From Paragordius varius (lineage: Eukaryota; Nematomorpha), in the NCBI GenBank assembly GCA_964247055.1, contig OZ176050.1:4650001-4714000 (forward strand): a stretch of 64,000 bases of DNA. The letters run 5' to 3'. The first letter of the stretch is position 1. Each line of letters starts with the position of its first letter. A model generated the notes under the pieces. That model was not told the DNA's origin. It saw only the letters and a program-made list of their open reading frames with translations, and ran no database searches. Made by a program: the position numbers and the translations under genes. Shown piece by piece: positions 53,316-64,000 of this stretch.

Positions 53316-56300
53316 GATTAGGTTTACTTTGCTAGTTTTTTTTATTAATTATTGCTAAAAGGATATTTATCAGAGAGCAAGCCTTATTATTAAATAGCAT
53401 TAGAAATCGAAAAAAAATAATTTCATGCCAATAATATTGATAATTGCTATACATACTATCTGGCAATGATTAATGAAAAACCTGCAATGTTACTTTACTC
53501 ATACTGTAATACTTGGATAAATTTAAACATCATTATAATTTATTAAAGAATTTTTTATTTAATTTTACATATCAAAACAATAAATAATCAACTGTAAATT
53601 TATCTCTCTATTTAATTTTTATATGGTATGGATGCTAACAATCTTTCATGAAAAAAATTTTACGCCAAAAAATAATTATTATGTTATAGCTCAGAGTTTA
53701 AATGGCTTTTATGTCAAAAGCGACATTGCATAAATTATCTAATAAACCAATTCCATCAGACAATAATTACTTTTAAAGTGTCGTAGTTTTTTAAATCTCT
53801 CCGGATAAGTTTTGCAAGTTTTGACAGTTCGTTGATAACTTCTCCTAAAAACAATGTAATTAAGTATAAATTGTCTCTCAAAATATATAAAACTTTAAAA
53901 ATAATATATCTATTAAATACTTGTTTTGGGGTCTAATTCAGATATATGAGTGCAATTTATATTATCGATGGTTTTGTTAAGACTTTCATCCATCGCATTT
54001 GATGACATAAGTTCATTCATAAACAATTTCAATTGCTCTAAAACCTTTATATATATGAAACAAAACAAAAGATAAAAAAATAAATTTACGGTAAAAATTA
54101 CATTATGTAGTCAAAAGGTAAAAAAATATTTTTACCGATCATTTTTTCAAATATACCTTTTGCGTCGCAAAATAGGAAATAGCCATGTAAGTTGTATAGT
54201 ACACTTCAATATATAATTTAATTTGTAAATAAATAGTTTACGTGAAAAAAACAAGGTTTTAAAAGGTTTAGTAAGGATGGCTTTTCAAAAAAATTGTCTT
54301 TTAGTTTTTCACGATTTGTCTGTATTATTAATAATTACAAAATCGCTTACCTCCTCAGCATTCTTTGGGTTAAAATTGGGTTTGGGTTTGTTAACTATTT
54401 TATCACTGCTTTCTGTATCTTGGTTACTCATTTTTTCTCCACTAATCTGGTTGCAATTTGGTTCATTATTGTGGATACCATTTTGCGCGGGACAATTATC
54501 GTCTTTTCCCCTATCATTAATGGCATCAACATTGTCCACCTGTTTATCCATGAGTGCAAGGGAGCTGTTTAAATTTTTCCCAATATTTTCCTCAAGGATT
54601 TTACATTGAGCCATTAATAAGGCCGGTGATGTCCCAATCAGTGCATTGGTTGAAAGAGTTCGGGTTAAAAATTGTAACGCATTTTTGCGTACATTGCTTG
54701 ACTTGTCATTGAGTTGAAGACGGGCCCGTGCAATAAAAATGGGTAACCATTTTTTGGGTATGGCTGATGAACACCCATTTTTAGGGTTATTATTTCTTGA
54801 ACCGACTACGGTATCATCATTATTATCATTCTCATTAGTGTTGGATTCTATTCATTATGGAAAGTGTTATGAAAAAAATATATTATAATATTTATTTTTA
54901 TGTTTGGTTTAATGGCATAGAAAAGAGTGATGTATAACCTCTTACTTTTTAGGCGGGTTTCACATATTTTTGATACCCTTTATGATACACAGATGATTGA
55001 AAGGCTAGCTTTTTAAAACACACAGTTTATACAAAATTGCTATTGTGTTTAGGAATTTATGTTTTGTAATTAGAAGTAACCACAATCAACCCAAAAAATA
55101 TTAATGCAAAAAACTTTCAAAATCGTAACCTTTGTAAAATATAGATAAAAGTTAAGTATAAAAATTTGGTATACGTTCAGAGGGCTCGACTATTGGATCC
55201 TGATCCGCTCCTATATTACCAGTTAATATTGTCGAAAGAATTTGAAATGCTTTGCTTCGGACAAATGCATTAACATCATGTGTGTGATCCTACGACATTA
55301 AAATAATATTAATGACATAAATAGATTATAGATGCAATATAAATAGCCTAAGTTAACATAATTTTTAGGACACTACTAACAAATGTTTTGTCCAACCTGG
55401 ATAAAATTCATATTTAGTTTTCTTTTTGTATCCGTCCAAAACTAAAAATTTTATAATATCTACTATTAATTGTATTTGTTGAATTTAATTATATAAATGA
55501 ACGACTTCATCGCATTTACATTTATTAAAAGTTAACAAAATGTAAAGATATATTCTACTAACCTTTAAAACGTGAAAAATAAACCATAAATCATAACATG
55601 AGAATATATGACACTATTACATTAAAAATGATAATCTTCCAAATACATTCAGAAATCATAATATTCATTAAATAAAACTAGAGATGATATCAATGGGTAT
55701 AAAAAAATTATACCAAAAGATATGTAAAATATTGATCTATAGTTGCGTTGCTTTTATTATCAATTTTAGCTGCATCATTTTCATTATTGTCCAAAGTTTT
55801 TGTTTCTTTAGATTTTAAATCATCATTTTCGGTGTTTTCATAGTCTTCGTCGTTCATTTCAATGGCATTTTGTTCGATTTGCTGAATATCAATACTATCA
55901 TGGATAATTATATTTCCCATAATGGTGAGTGCACCGATTCGGAGTGAATAGCTCTATATATATAGTTCAATCAATATATATTTCAAATTTTAATGTTCAT
56001 AATACAAGCCCATTTTGAAAAACAATCGTCAAACATTTGCGTATTAAGTAAGTGTAGCAAATTTATCAAAAAATTTTTTTGTTAAAACTACCGTTTCCAT
56101 AATTGGGGAAAATAATATAGTCATTTTTATGCATAATAAGTTTCAGCAAAAAACTTAAATATAATTTAAGTAAAAACTAACATTTCCATCCAAATATCGA
56201 ACCAATAAACTCATGTAAGGCAGGTATAAACGATAATTAATGTTACACATTTGAATCAGAAACGTTGAAAGAGACCGGAAAGGTGAGGAACCAACATCTT

Positions 56301-59196
56301 TACCGGCTCCTGTATTTCCACCGCCACCACCCATAAACAGTTCTTGCTGAGAATTGGATAATGTTTCAAGGTCCCTATCATACAAAATTTATGCATTGTA
56401 TATATTTGAAAAAATACAGAACTTTTTTGAGATTACCCGAGTATTTAGAAAATCAATCATAAAAACTGTAAATTTTAAACGGCTAACAATAGAAAATGAT
56501 ATTTGAAACAAATTTTCGATCTTTAACAATCAAATATTTTACAGAAAAATTGTAATTATAAAGATAAAATGCGTAAAAAAGACAGATTCGGGTTTAAAAG
56601 ATCACTCATGGTTTGGGTTACAAAATATAGAGATATTGGTAATTGTCAGATTTTACAATTGCAATTATTTAATTATAAATGAAAAATAATGGTTTAAAAT
56701 AGTATGGCTGTCTTCACAAATAAATTATTTCCATTATACATTGTTCTATTTTTAATGTAATATTTTAAACATTATATAAAGTCGAACATTTAATTTTTTT
56801 ATGAGGTAATTCAAATGCAGTTTTACCTTTTTTGTGCAAAAACCTTTTTTTGTGAGTTAACACTTTTTCCTGGTCTTATTGGCGAAATAGTATACCTTTA
56901 TAACTAGTTTTTTTGTTAGGCGTCCCGCGTTCCGCCTAAAAAGCTGCTGACTCAAAATTATTATATAATTTTAAATTTACATACCTTTAATATAATTTTA
57001 ATATATGCATTTAATTTAAAAGAGACAATATCCATATCTATAACTAATTCAAAATCTAACTCAAATCACATTCAAAATATGTTTACTTCATTAGTGTTCC
57101 AAAAACATTTTGCGCATCATACCGAATAAATATGTCGTTTAATATGGAAGGTAAAATAGTTGACAGATGTTCATGATTTTGAATCATAGTTATGATTTTC
57201 ATACTGAATCCTATTGAAAAAATATTTTTATATTTGAATAATTTTTTAGATGTTAAATATTTTAAAATAAATAGATAGAAAATAAAAAAACCGTCGTTTA
57301 TACAAAACACAGCAAATGACTATGAAAAAAAATTAATTTTATTAAACACGGATTTTTGTTCTTGAATATGGTGACAACTTATCCATTAGGTCAAGTCATT
57401 TTTTCAAATTCCTTTAAATTAAAATTTAATAATAAAACTAATAAAAAAATAAATTATTATAATTAAAGTGTACCAATAGCTGTCATACATACACAAGGTT
57501 ATTTGGATAAAATACAAATTTTGTGCTTTAAACATTGCTTTTTGGCTTTAATCCCGAAAATCGGTCTAAAATTATATTTATTTTTAAAATGAAGAAACCC
57601 AGCAAATGTTGCCGGATTTTAAATCTTTATTAGATTAAAATTTGTTAGCAAAAAAATATAAAATAAAAAATTAATTCAAGCCAAAACCTAAATACTTAAA
57701 CGCAAATATTTTTTCAAAAAAAAGACAACCATATAATATGTAATTTCTTAAATATAACTTATCGTTTTTGTTGCACAATATAGAATAAAGATATAAATTG
57801 GTAACGCATTTGAGACATTCAGAATTTCCATCTTAAAGGTGTAAAAAGTTTTAGTAAAAATTGTCCTTTATAATAAATATTTGTCTTTGTCTTTAAAATA
57901 TGCTAATCAAAAAAGATAATACCATTGATATCAAGTTTAAAACGTGAGATACACAAGCCAAGCATTTGAATGATAAAATTTTGAGTCTCTTTATGTTTGG
58001 CTGTTATGGGCGATTCCAGCAATTTATAAGACATGCTGGCCACTAACCTGATATCCAAGAAAGAATTATGAAATACTTATTTACCCTCAATATAGTATAC
58101 AATGTTACATTAAATGATATATAATATTGTATCTCAAAAGTTTTTACAATTTAAAACAATCATTTTGTCTGACGGATTATGTATATCCAATTATAATTCT
58201 TCAATCGGGTGGAAATGTTTTAAGTAATATTATGTAAGATCAAAAAATATATTTATAAACAGAAAAAACTGTCAAAAAATCAATTTGCTTAGATTCGGTC
58301 AATGGTTACAGCTCGAAACCATTTATCAAATGTATTATAATATTAAATAATAATCGGTTCTAAAAAACTGATTATTTTGGTTATATTCCTGATATAAATA
58401 ATTTTAAACTCTTTATACATATATAATATCAATTCAGCTTATTTTATCAGTAAAATTACTCAATAGTTTTTGGGTCAGCAATAGGCGGTGACCAAACCTT
58501 TTCAATTTCAACCTGTGAAACTAAATGTAAAAAAGACTCCAACAATTCTGTACGTTTTTGGTTCCAGATACTTTCACTCAAGCTATTAGTATCATTTTGT
58601 CTACATGCATCCACGTTTCCTTTTTTCTTTGTCTATAATAGAAAAAATATTAGACATGAAAATAATTAATTTTATAAAAAAGTAAAAAACCTTTTTCCCA
58701 GGAGTTTTCACATACAAAACATTTTTATGGTAGCAATTAATTTCAAATTCAATGACAAATTGGCACAGAAGATAGATTAACATTTTGAGATTCACTTGAT
58801 GACAATTTAAATTTTCATTAGAGTCCTGAGCTAACTTTACTGTTCTAGTATTGGTGTCAAATACTGGCAGATATAAAATTTTTTATATACTTTTGATTAA
58901 GCAATCAATGGCATATATTTGAACGTTCCTTTCTATTTGCCTTAAATCACTAATATTATTAAATAAATCATTACTTGATAGTATTGAAAAATATGTCAAA
59001 GTAAGATACGATGCATGAACTACCCTGTTCTTCCAAAGTATACTCAAATTCTGGCTTATATATAAGAAAATATACCTTTTAGTTTGTTGTATATGTCTTC
59101 ACATGAATAGGTATCTTCAACTAAATACCCGGATGTTGATGAAGGATTGAAAAGATCCTCTTTACAAAAAGGTACCTCAAACCGTATTTCTGACAT
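40565..59196 (-). CDS. NCAPD2: Condensin complex subunit 1 (condensin I, HEAT-repeat subunit D2)
   Basis: The HEAT-repeat subunit of condensin I, which binds the SMC2/SMC4 ring and compacts mitotic chromosomes. Start ATG is at 59196-59194. Early exons: 59196-59076, 59050-58975, 58949-58891 and 58863-58691, with introns of 25, 25 and 27 nt and matching phases. Family matches run in order: YFDIFFNTI, SIWNQKRTELLESF, NVRKNALQFLTRTL, a block with VNFFFTAYQYGV, SGVRNRIVNAFANIFFL, the acidic DDEDELCLATGPIGETDD, KFPDPKMRNASINALVKF, VGIGDLIVRFPTLVEPWIPY (human ATGDLAIRFPNLVDPWTPH), then KIVSHLISRDMI, DPDEAIKHIARQFFENLS and GNSIYNALPDIVGKLS. The last exon (41161-40565) is a disordered basic tail with RTPLNVRSSGKKR and AKRKKRHTNTVLYSDDD, like the human C-terminus. 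Later introns reach 1-2 kb and carry fold-back elements, MITEs and (TA)n runs. Not every exon border between 58450 and 41200 is resolved. Confidence 0.93.
41986..42173. mobile_element. Probable hAT-type MITE
   Basis: The left end is CAGGGATGACCAACA with TCGCGGGTTGC inside; the right end GTGTTGGACATTCATCTCC is an imperfect inverse. It lies in an NCAPD2 intron near the 3' end. No clear duplication. Confidence 0.45.
42655..43920. mobile_element. Large fold-back (inverted-repeat) element 1
   Basis: Two arms of roughly 550-600 bp are reverse complements of each other, meeting near 43190-43260. Examples: left TTTGTTGACGACCTAGTTTT pairs with right AAAACTAGATCGTCAACAAA; left ATATTATGGTTTATAATCAT pairs with right ATGATAATAAACCATAATAT; left GTCATCTGGCTTATG pairs with right CATAAACCAGATGAC. 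The right arm carries an extra insertion of about 180 bp near its outer end. No transposase is recognised. It lies in an NCAPD2 intron between the exons near 42420-42560 and 43970-44150. Confidence 0.7.
44686..44720. repeat. (CT)n(AT)n compound microsatellite
   Basis: A CT run passes directly into an AT run inside an NCAPD2 intron. Confidence 0.85.
46733..46782. repeat. (TA)25 microsatellite
   Basis: The longest perfect TA run in the window, directly next to the left end of fold-back element 2 in an NCAPD2 intron. It produces a spurious Tyr-Ile frame. Confidence 0.92.
46786..47900. mobile_element. Large fold-back (inverted-repeat) element 2
   Basis: About 1.1 kb, nearly a full palindrome. 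Left arm CATCAGGATTATCATGGTGC pairs with right arm GCATCATGATAATCCTGATA; left TATCAGAAAATGG pairs with right CCCATTTTCTGATA; left CTCCAAAAGTGACAAATTTT pairs with right AAATTTGGGACTTTTGGAG; left GATGGAAACGGTATAAAAAC pairs with right AAACCGTTTTCATC. The pairing continues to the centre near 47345, so arms are about 530 bp with a very short spacer. Arms have diverged by many substitutions and small indels, so the element is not recent. No transposase frame is identified. Confidence 0.75.
48624..48669. repeat. (TA)n microsatellite
   Basis: Perfect TA run at the splice border of an NCAPD2 exon (about 48420-48620), just before MITE copy 2. The exon is followed almost directly by the run. Confidence 0.9.
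48685..48939. mobile_element. MITE with long TIRs, ATACGGA family, copy 2
   Basis: It begins ATACGGACAGAAGGTAAATA and ends with the inverse of ATACAGAAAAAACGTAAAAA. Deeper in, AAAAGACAACCATACT at the left pairs with AGTATGGCTGTCTTTT at the right. Same design as 17965-18202. It lies in an NCAPD2 intron beside a (TA)n run. Confidence 0.65.
51853..52155. repeat. Tandem duplication, two units of about 153 bp
   Basis: Unit 1 starts at 51853 and unit 2 at 52006. Both run AGAGTGT, GAAATAAAAAG, CCAAAATTGG, TTAAACATTTACATA, CTAAAAAAGCAGT, AAACATAAATGTTTAAAAAT, then TTTTTG. Unit 2 ends close to the acceptor side of an NCAPD2 exon (about 52150-52430). Confidence 0.8.
53283..53312. repeat. (AT)n microsatellite
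   Basis: Perfect AT run in an NCAPD2 intron. Confidence 0.88.
54105..54325. mobile_element. MITE with long TIRs, ATACGGA family, copy 3
   Basis: The left end ATGTAGTCAAAAGGTAAAAA resembles ATACGGACAAAACGTAAAAA. The right end holds AAGGATGGCTTTTC, TTGTCTTTTAGTTTTTCACG and TTTGTCTGTAT, the inverse design. Diverged copy of 17965-18202, in an NCAPD2 intron next to the exon at about 54350-54840. Confidence 0.5.
57688..57900. mobile_element. Eroded copy of the ATACGGA MITE family
   Basis: AAAAAAAGACAACCATAT near 57718 and TTGTCCTTT / ATATTTGTCTTTG near 57860-57890 match inner parts of the MITEs at 17965 and 48685. Outer ends are poorly kept, so the borders are approximate. Confidence 0.4.
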
Positions 59197-59918
59197 TTGA
59201 AATCTGCGCCTTTATATCAGCTGATTAACATACGTTTGACCTGTAAAGGGGGATAACACACCTTTACTTGATTTCTCACTCTTGTATGTAATATTAAGCT
59301 CATAATACTTGTATATAAACTAATGTCTTAAAGGCTGTTTTGGTTTAAATTTATTTAATGTTTGCCTGTATTATATAAAACCTATAATTTTTATTGTTTT
59401 TAACTTCTAGGATCCCAAATCGGATAGCGCCCCAAAACACGACTGGGACAATAGCTACATTCAAATTTAAAATGCATTTTAAAAGCTTTAAAAATTTTCA
59501 CATATTATTATAATAATCCCAATTGTATTGGCTATCCATTAAATCCAAAGAAAAAATTTAGGGGAATAGTGCCTGATAAATTTTTTACATTAAAATATTT
59601 AATCATGAGGATAAAAGCTAAAATTATACATTAAATTTTAACACAATATATATACTTTTTAAGATAATAAATTCTAAATGGTCTAGAACGACCCCAATAA
59701 GTAATGAGGTATCCAAAGAGATTTATTGTAAAATTTAAGATAACATGCCCAAAGTTTTCGAAATACCGATATCTACAATCGCTAATGAACCTATTTTTTT
59801 GAAGTTTTTAAACAAAAGCTCAATTAAAGATTTAGCCAAATTAGGGTTATATAATATATATGATTAATTAGTGCGCTGTTTAATATGCCTAAAATACCAT
59901 AGAATGCACGTTTTAACC
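59197..59918. other. Upstream region of NCAPD2
   Basis: About 720 bp between the NCAPD2 start and the hAT insertion. It should contain the NCAPD2 promoter; no motif stands out. The spacer between divergent NCAPD2 and RPS15 would be only about 1 kb without the hAT. Confidence 0.6.
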
Positions 59919-60135
59919 CAGTGGTACTCACCAAAAAATTTGACGGGCCAAATGAAATATATTATTTTTTCGAGGGCCATGAACCTTATAATGGCAAATA
60001 TACCATAGCTATTTGACACATATGCACAAATTTATACTCTAAATCAGCACCATGAATTTTTTGCGGATCGCATGTAAATCCAGCTAGAAATCGTTTTGCA
60101 CCATTTAGTTTAAAAAAATGTTTTGATAACAACAT

Positions 60136-62284
60136 TTATATTGATATTAACCAATAATTTTTGACAAGTTTTGCCTCATGACAGGCCAATCTTAATACGT
60201 CGTCCATATGATCCTCGGTTAAGCGATTTTTGTATGTATTCTTGACATACTTCATTTTTTAATATGCCACCTCACACGTGTAAGTTGAAGAAAAAACAGT
60301 ATTTGGCACATCTTGCCAAAACTGGACATATCTTTCTTCCCCACGACTCTCCTAATATAGCCTCCTGAAATCATTTTTAAGATCTACGAATTCTTCAATG
60401 ATATGGTCAAAACCGAAATGCTCGAGTTGCTTAATATTTATATATCCATATGCCATGGATTTTCAACGAGTTTTATTTTTAATATTTTTTAATTCTGAAC
60501 ATCTCATTAGATAAATCTTAAATGATAACTTCCGCGGTGATGTCGCAAAGGTAGGCTAATAAAACCCACTGTTTGTCACTATTCTTCAAACCTTCTCTTA
60601 TCATTTATAAATAATATAATTTTATGCCTTAAAACAAAAAATCTATTTAATACTTTGGTAAGGCTAGGCCATCGCACAGCGGTGTACAAATATGGTCAAA
60701 CTCACTGTGGATATCTTTCAGAACGTTTTTGAATTTACGGCCGTTGAATTCTTTGCCACGGATGTGGTTAACTATATCCTCAAACGTTTTTATTACTGAA
60801 TTGTGTGATTCATCCTTTATACGCGAAACCAAGGGTCGGGTGATAAAAAAAATTTTTTGACTTGAAGTTTTTCAAGTCATGGCTTGTTTTCATGTGATAA
60901 AAAAATTAAACATTACACGACTTAAGTCAAGCAAGAAAACTTGATAAGGAGGTGATAAAAAATCATTTGTTCAAGTAAAACTTAAAGATTTTGCAAGTGT
61001 GGTGTGGGGCACACTTGACAGATTTAAAAATATGGATAAAAATATTTTGGAAACTACTTATATACAAAATTTAGGTTTTATATGTACTTCAAACCTTTAT
61101 TAATAATATAAATTGTTAATTTGATAAATTTTGGCTAATTAATCCATTCATTGGGTGGATACAAAAGAGGATAAATTTATAGAAAACTCTGCTAATATTA
61201 AATAACATGGCACATAAAAATATGCTAAATATATCAATTCCGTGACCGCAAAAAATTAGATTCTCGAAAATTTCTTAAAATTAATAATTAAATATTAATC
61301 TTGTAAAATTTCAAATCTTTGTTTATTGAAAGCAAAACTTCACTTTAACCAATGTAAAGAATTTATTTCATCATAAATTTATTTCGAATGTAATGTTTAT
61401 AATCTATTAAAAATAATTATGTTATATTGTCTAAACATCTTCCCATTATATTTGCAACTGGACTCCAAACAAAATAAGTAGTGTGGTAAAATAATGGAAA
61501 GTGTTTTTAGGGCTAATGGTTTCATCAATCTAAAAATTATTACCAGGCTCACAATTTAGAAAACTCTATAATATTATATAAGATACGTGCCAATGAGTTT
61601 GAAACACTTCAGTAAGTGCATATTGTATTTATTGTATATATTGTTGTGCCTTATTTCATAAATTTTAGCTGAAAATGATCAAATGAAATTTCTATAAAAT
61701 TCGAATTGGGTGGAAAAAACTGTTACATTCATAAGCAAAAGACTTGACTTAAGTGTTTTTTTTATCACCGATCTTCAAGTGTACACTTGCTGGCTTAAGT
61801 AATCTTGCTCAACTTGCCACGCTTGGCTTACAAGTCAAGTGCGACTTTTTTATCACCCCACCCCAAGTTGCTGATGTATAAGTAAAAGGATAAAATATTT
61901 TGCAAATTATATTTGTTATTTAAAAGGGGAATAAATCCTTTGTTTATTCCAATGATAGACGGAAAGCCATCTGTGCACAAAACCAATTTTTTCATAGATA
62001 TGCCATTATTATCGAAAAAATGCTAATTATTTTTAGGAAATTACTTCTTTTTGTGGTATTATTCATTGGTTAAAATAAATACTCGTTGATTATGTTGTCG
62101 TTGCAAAATCTCATGAAGAGCGCACATAAAGATTTCCATATTGTATTTTTTATAATTATGTGGTCCTTACATATAGGGCAGGTAACAACATTTTTTAAAA
62201 AACGACAAAAAAATTTTCTTCCTATTCTTATTTAAAGGAGCAATTTTCATCGGATAATTTACGTTTTTTAGCATTAGATGTCAT
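60136..62284 (-). pseudogene. hAT transposase remnant (SCAND3/ZBED5-like)
   Basis: Reading from ATG at 62284: MTSNAKKRKLSDENCSF, then TCPICKDHIIIKN (zinc-finger region), then FFDNNGISMKKLVLCTDGF, close to the FFDENGL...CTDGA motif of this family with its RNase H-fold Asp. After the nested insert: VIKTFEDIVNHIRGKEFNG, FKNVLKDIHSEFDHICTPL, SDKQWVLLAYLCDITAEV, and at the end MKYVKNTYKNRLTEDHMDD with VLRLAC, the hAT C-terminal dimerisation block. Several stops and frame changes separate these parts, besides the 1 kb insertion, so no active product is possible. Host co-option looks unlikely. Confidence 0.8.
60834..61862. mobile_element. TIR element nested in the hAT, with subterminal ACTTG clusters
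   Basis: Terminal repeats are GGTCGGGTGATAAAAAA at the left and the inverse of GGTGGGGTGATAAAAAA at the right. The host sequence CCAAG is duplicated at 60829-60833 and 61863-61867 (5 bp). Both 100-150 bp ends are packed with ACTTG/CAAGT words, several forming short palindromes, a pattern of transposase binding sites in some DNA transposons. No coding sequence. Family not assigned. It interrupts the hAT transposase after a HQQL-like block, so it is younger than the hAT insertion. Confidence 0.7.
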
Positions 62285-63029
62285 CCTTTTAATTTATGTT
62301 TAAATATTATGTATATTTTTTCAAAAAATAGGAATATAATTTGAATATGCTATAAAAAACAGGACCAAATTTAATGATGTTGATATAAATATTTTATGGA
62401 AATGAGTATCAAAAAATGATGGAAAATAGCAATGAAAAGAATATGCAAGTTTGGGTGAAAGGCTTGCTTTACAAAAAAGGAATGCAATAAAATTTTAAAA
62501 TAGAAAATAAAATAAAATATAGAAACAGAAACAACGTGTGCCAAATAATCATTTTAATGTAGAAAAATTATTTACTTTTCGAATTGGGTAAAAATAAAAA
62601 TTACCAAAATTAACTTTAAAGAAAATAAATTATTATTAATATACGCAAAAATTCGCTTATTTGTAATTTAAAAATTCATCCAAAAAATAATTCATGTATG
62701 AATTTGGTCATAGGGCAATTTTAAATCACTCTTAGGGCCGCATGCGGCCCGCGGGCCGCGGTTTGAGTATCACTGTTTTAACCCGATACATATATTATTT
62801 TTGTCGGTTAATCTCCCCAAAAGATAGTTAGGTTAGCGTAATTTTCAAACATGCTATTGTGAGCATAATCTATTTTTAAACAATCTCTACATTTTTTTGG
62901 TACTTATACATAAGTATTAAAGTAATTCAAATATTTTTAAACTATCACTATTTTTTATAAATTTGGTTATAATCGGTCGTTTTATTTTTCACCATATGAC
63001 TAATTTTCTCTAGCAAGGAACTTCCCCAC

Positions 63030-63577
<548 letters not shown>

Positions 63578-64000
63578 AATGTTAAATAAATTTATTTAAA
63601 ATATATTATTTGATCTATATAATTATTTAACACTCCAAATATTTTTGACCATTTAAGCCAAATAAAACCGCATAGAAATTATAATATATAATTTGTAAAA
63701 ATGTACATGCCCCTATTTGCTTTAGGATATGATTTTTTATAATGGACAAATGACAACCAAGTCTTGAGCTAAGTATGACATCAGTTAAAATGGTCATTTT
63801 TCAGATCATAAAAGATGTCCATACATGAGCAATCTTTAACAAGAGGTATCCAGGAATTACAACTTTTTTAGGAAAACATCTGTTTATATAGTTATAAAAT
63901 AAGCTCGGCTTTGAAGCATTTTCCAAAAAAATGAACCATTAACGCAATTATGTGCCTATCGTTGAGCTCTTTTTTAGCCTATAAATTTTATTCTACCCTC
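63578..64000. other. Region downstream of RPS15
   Basis: About 420 bases of AT-rich sequence to the window end, starting with a likely poly(A) signal (AATAAA at 63585). I see no gene in it. Confidence 0.6.

Larger units (their letters stand above)
59919..62775 (-). mobile_element. Decayed hAT transposon (Charlie/ZBED-like), with full ends and target duplication
   Basis: The left end CAGTGGTACTCACC and right end GGTTTGAGTATCACTG are hAT-type terminal repeats, flanked on both sides by the identical 8-bp duplication TTTTAACC (59911-59918 and 62776-62783). A GC-rich subterminal palindrome (GCATGCGGCCCGCGGGCC) lies inside the right end. The transposase reads on the minus strand. A second TIR element (60834-61862) splits it. 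Without that insert the hAT is about 1.8 kb, shorter than usual autonomous members. A 144-bp relative is at 8092-8235. Confidence 0.85.

Noticed and set aside
60647-60832. Possible small host gene of 61 codons
   Set aside because: It is a piece of the hAT transposase, bounded by the nested insertion.

Overview
The window reads as nuclear DNA of an AT-rich invertebrate animal (about three quarters A+T by eye). The genes are spliced, and they include animal or animal-typical families: an Integrator subunit, a corin-like membrane protease with frizzled, LDLa and SRCR modules, and a peptide-type class A GPCR. Many introns whose borders can be fixed by protein homology are only 21-34 nt long, and the same genes also carry kilobase introns full of transposons. 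Ultra-short introns are known from dicyemids, and small 5' introns from flatworms; I cannot decide the phylum from sequence alone.

Layout from left to right. 1-3055 (+): the 3' end of an unrecognised gene with a Helitron-like element in one intron. 3549-11615 (-): a corin-like type II transmembrane serine protease. 13424-24576 (-): Integrator complex subunit 7 (INTS7), with a decayed LINE and MITEs in its introns. 24577-36085: gene-free, AT-rich DNA holding two TTAA-flanked MITEs, two Helitron-like copies and a short-TIR element. 36086-37714 (+): a single-exon GPCR. 40565-59196 (-): condensin complex subunit 1 (NCAPD2), with two large fold-back elements, a family of about 0.24 kb MITEs, a tandem duplication and long (TA)n runs in its introns. 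59919-62775: a decayed hAT transposon with a perfect 8-bp target duplication, itself interrupted by another TIR element. 63030-63577 (+): ribosomal protein S15 (uS19), complete at 145 aa in four exons.

The genes do not form a functional cluster. INTS7 (snRNA and mRNA 3' processing), NCAPD2 (chromosome condensation) and RPS15 (translation) are housekeeping genes. The protease and the GPCR are cell-surface genes. The most informative features are the ultra-short introns, the unusual corin-like architecture, and a dense, layered set of non-autonomous DNA elements (Helitron-like, hAT, TTAA-type, fold-back). I saw no retrovirus-like or Polinton-like element, rRNA, tRNA or CRISPR array.
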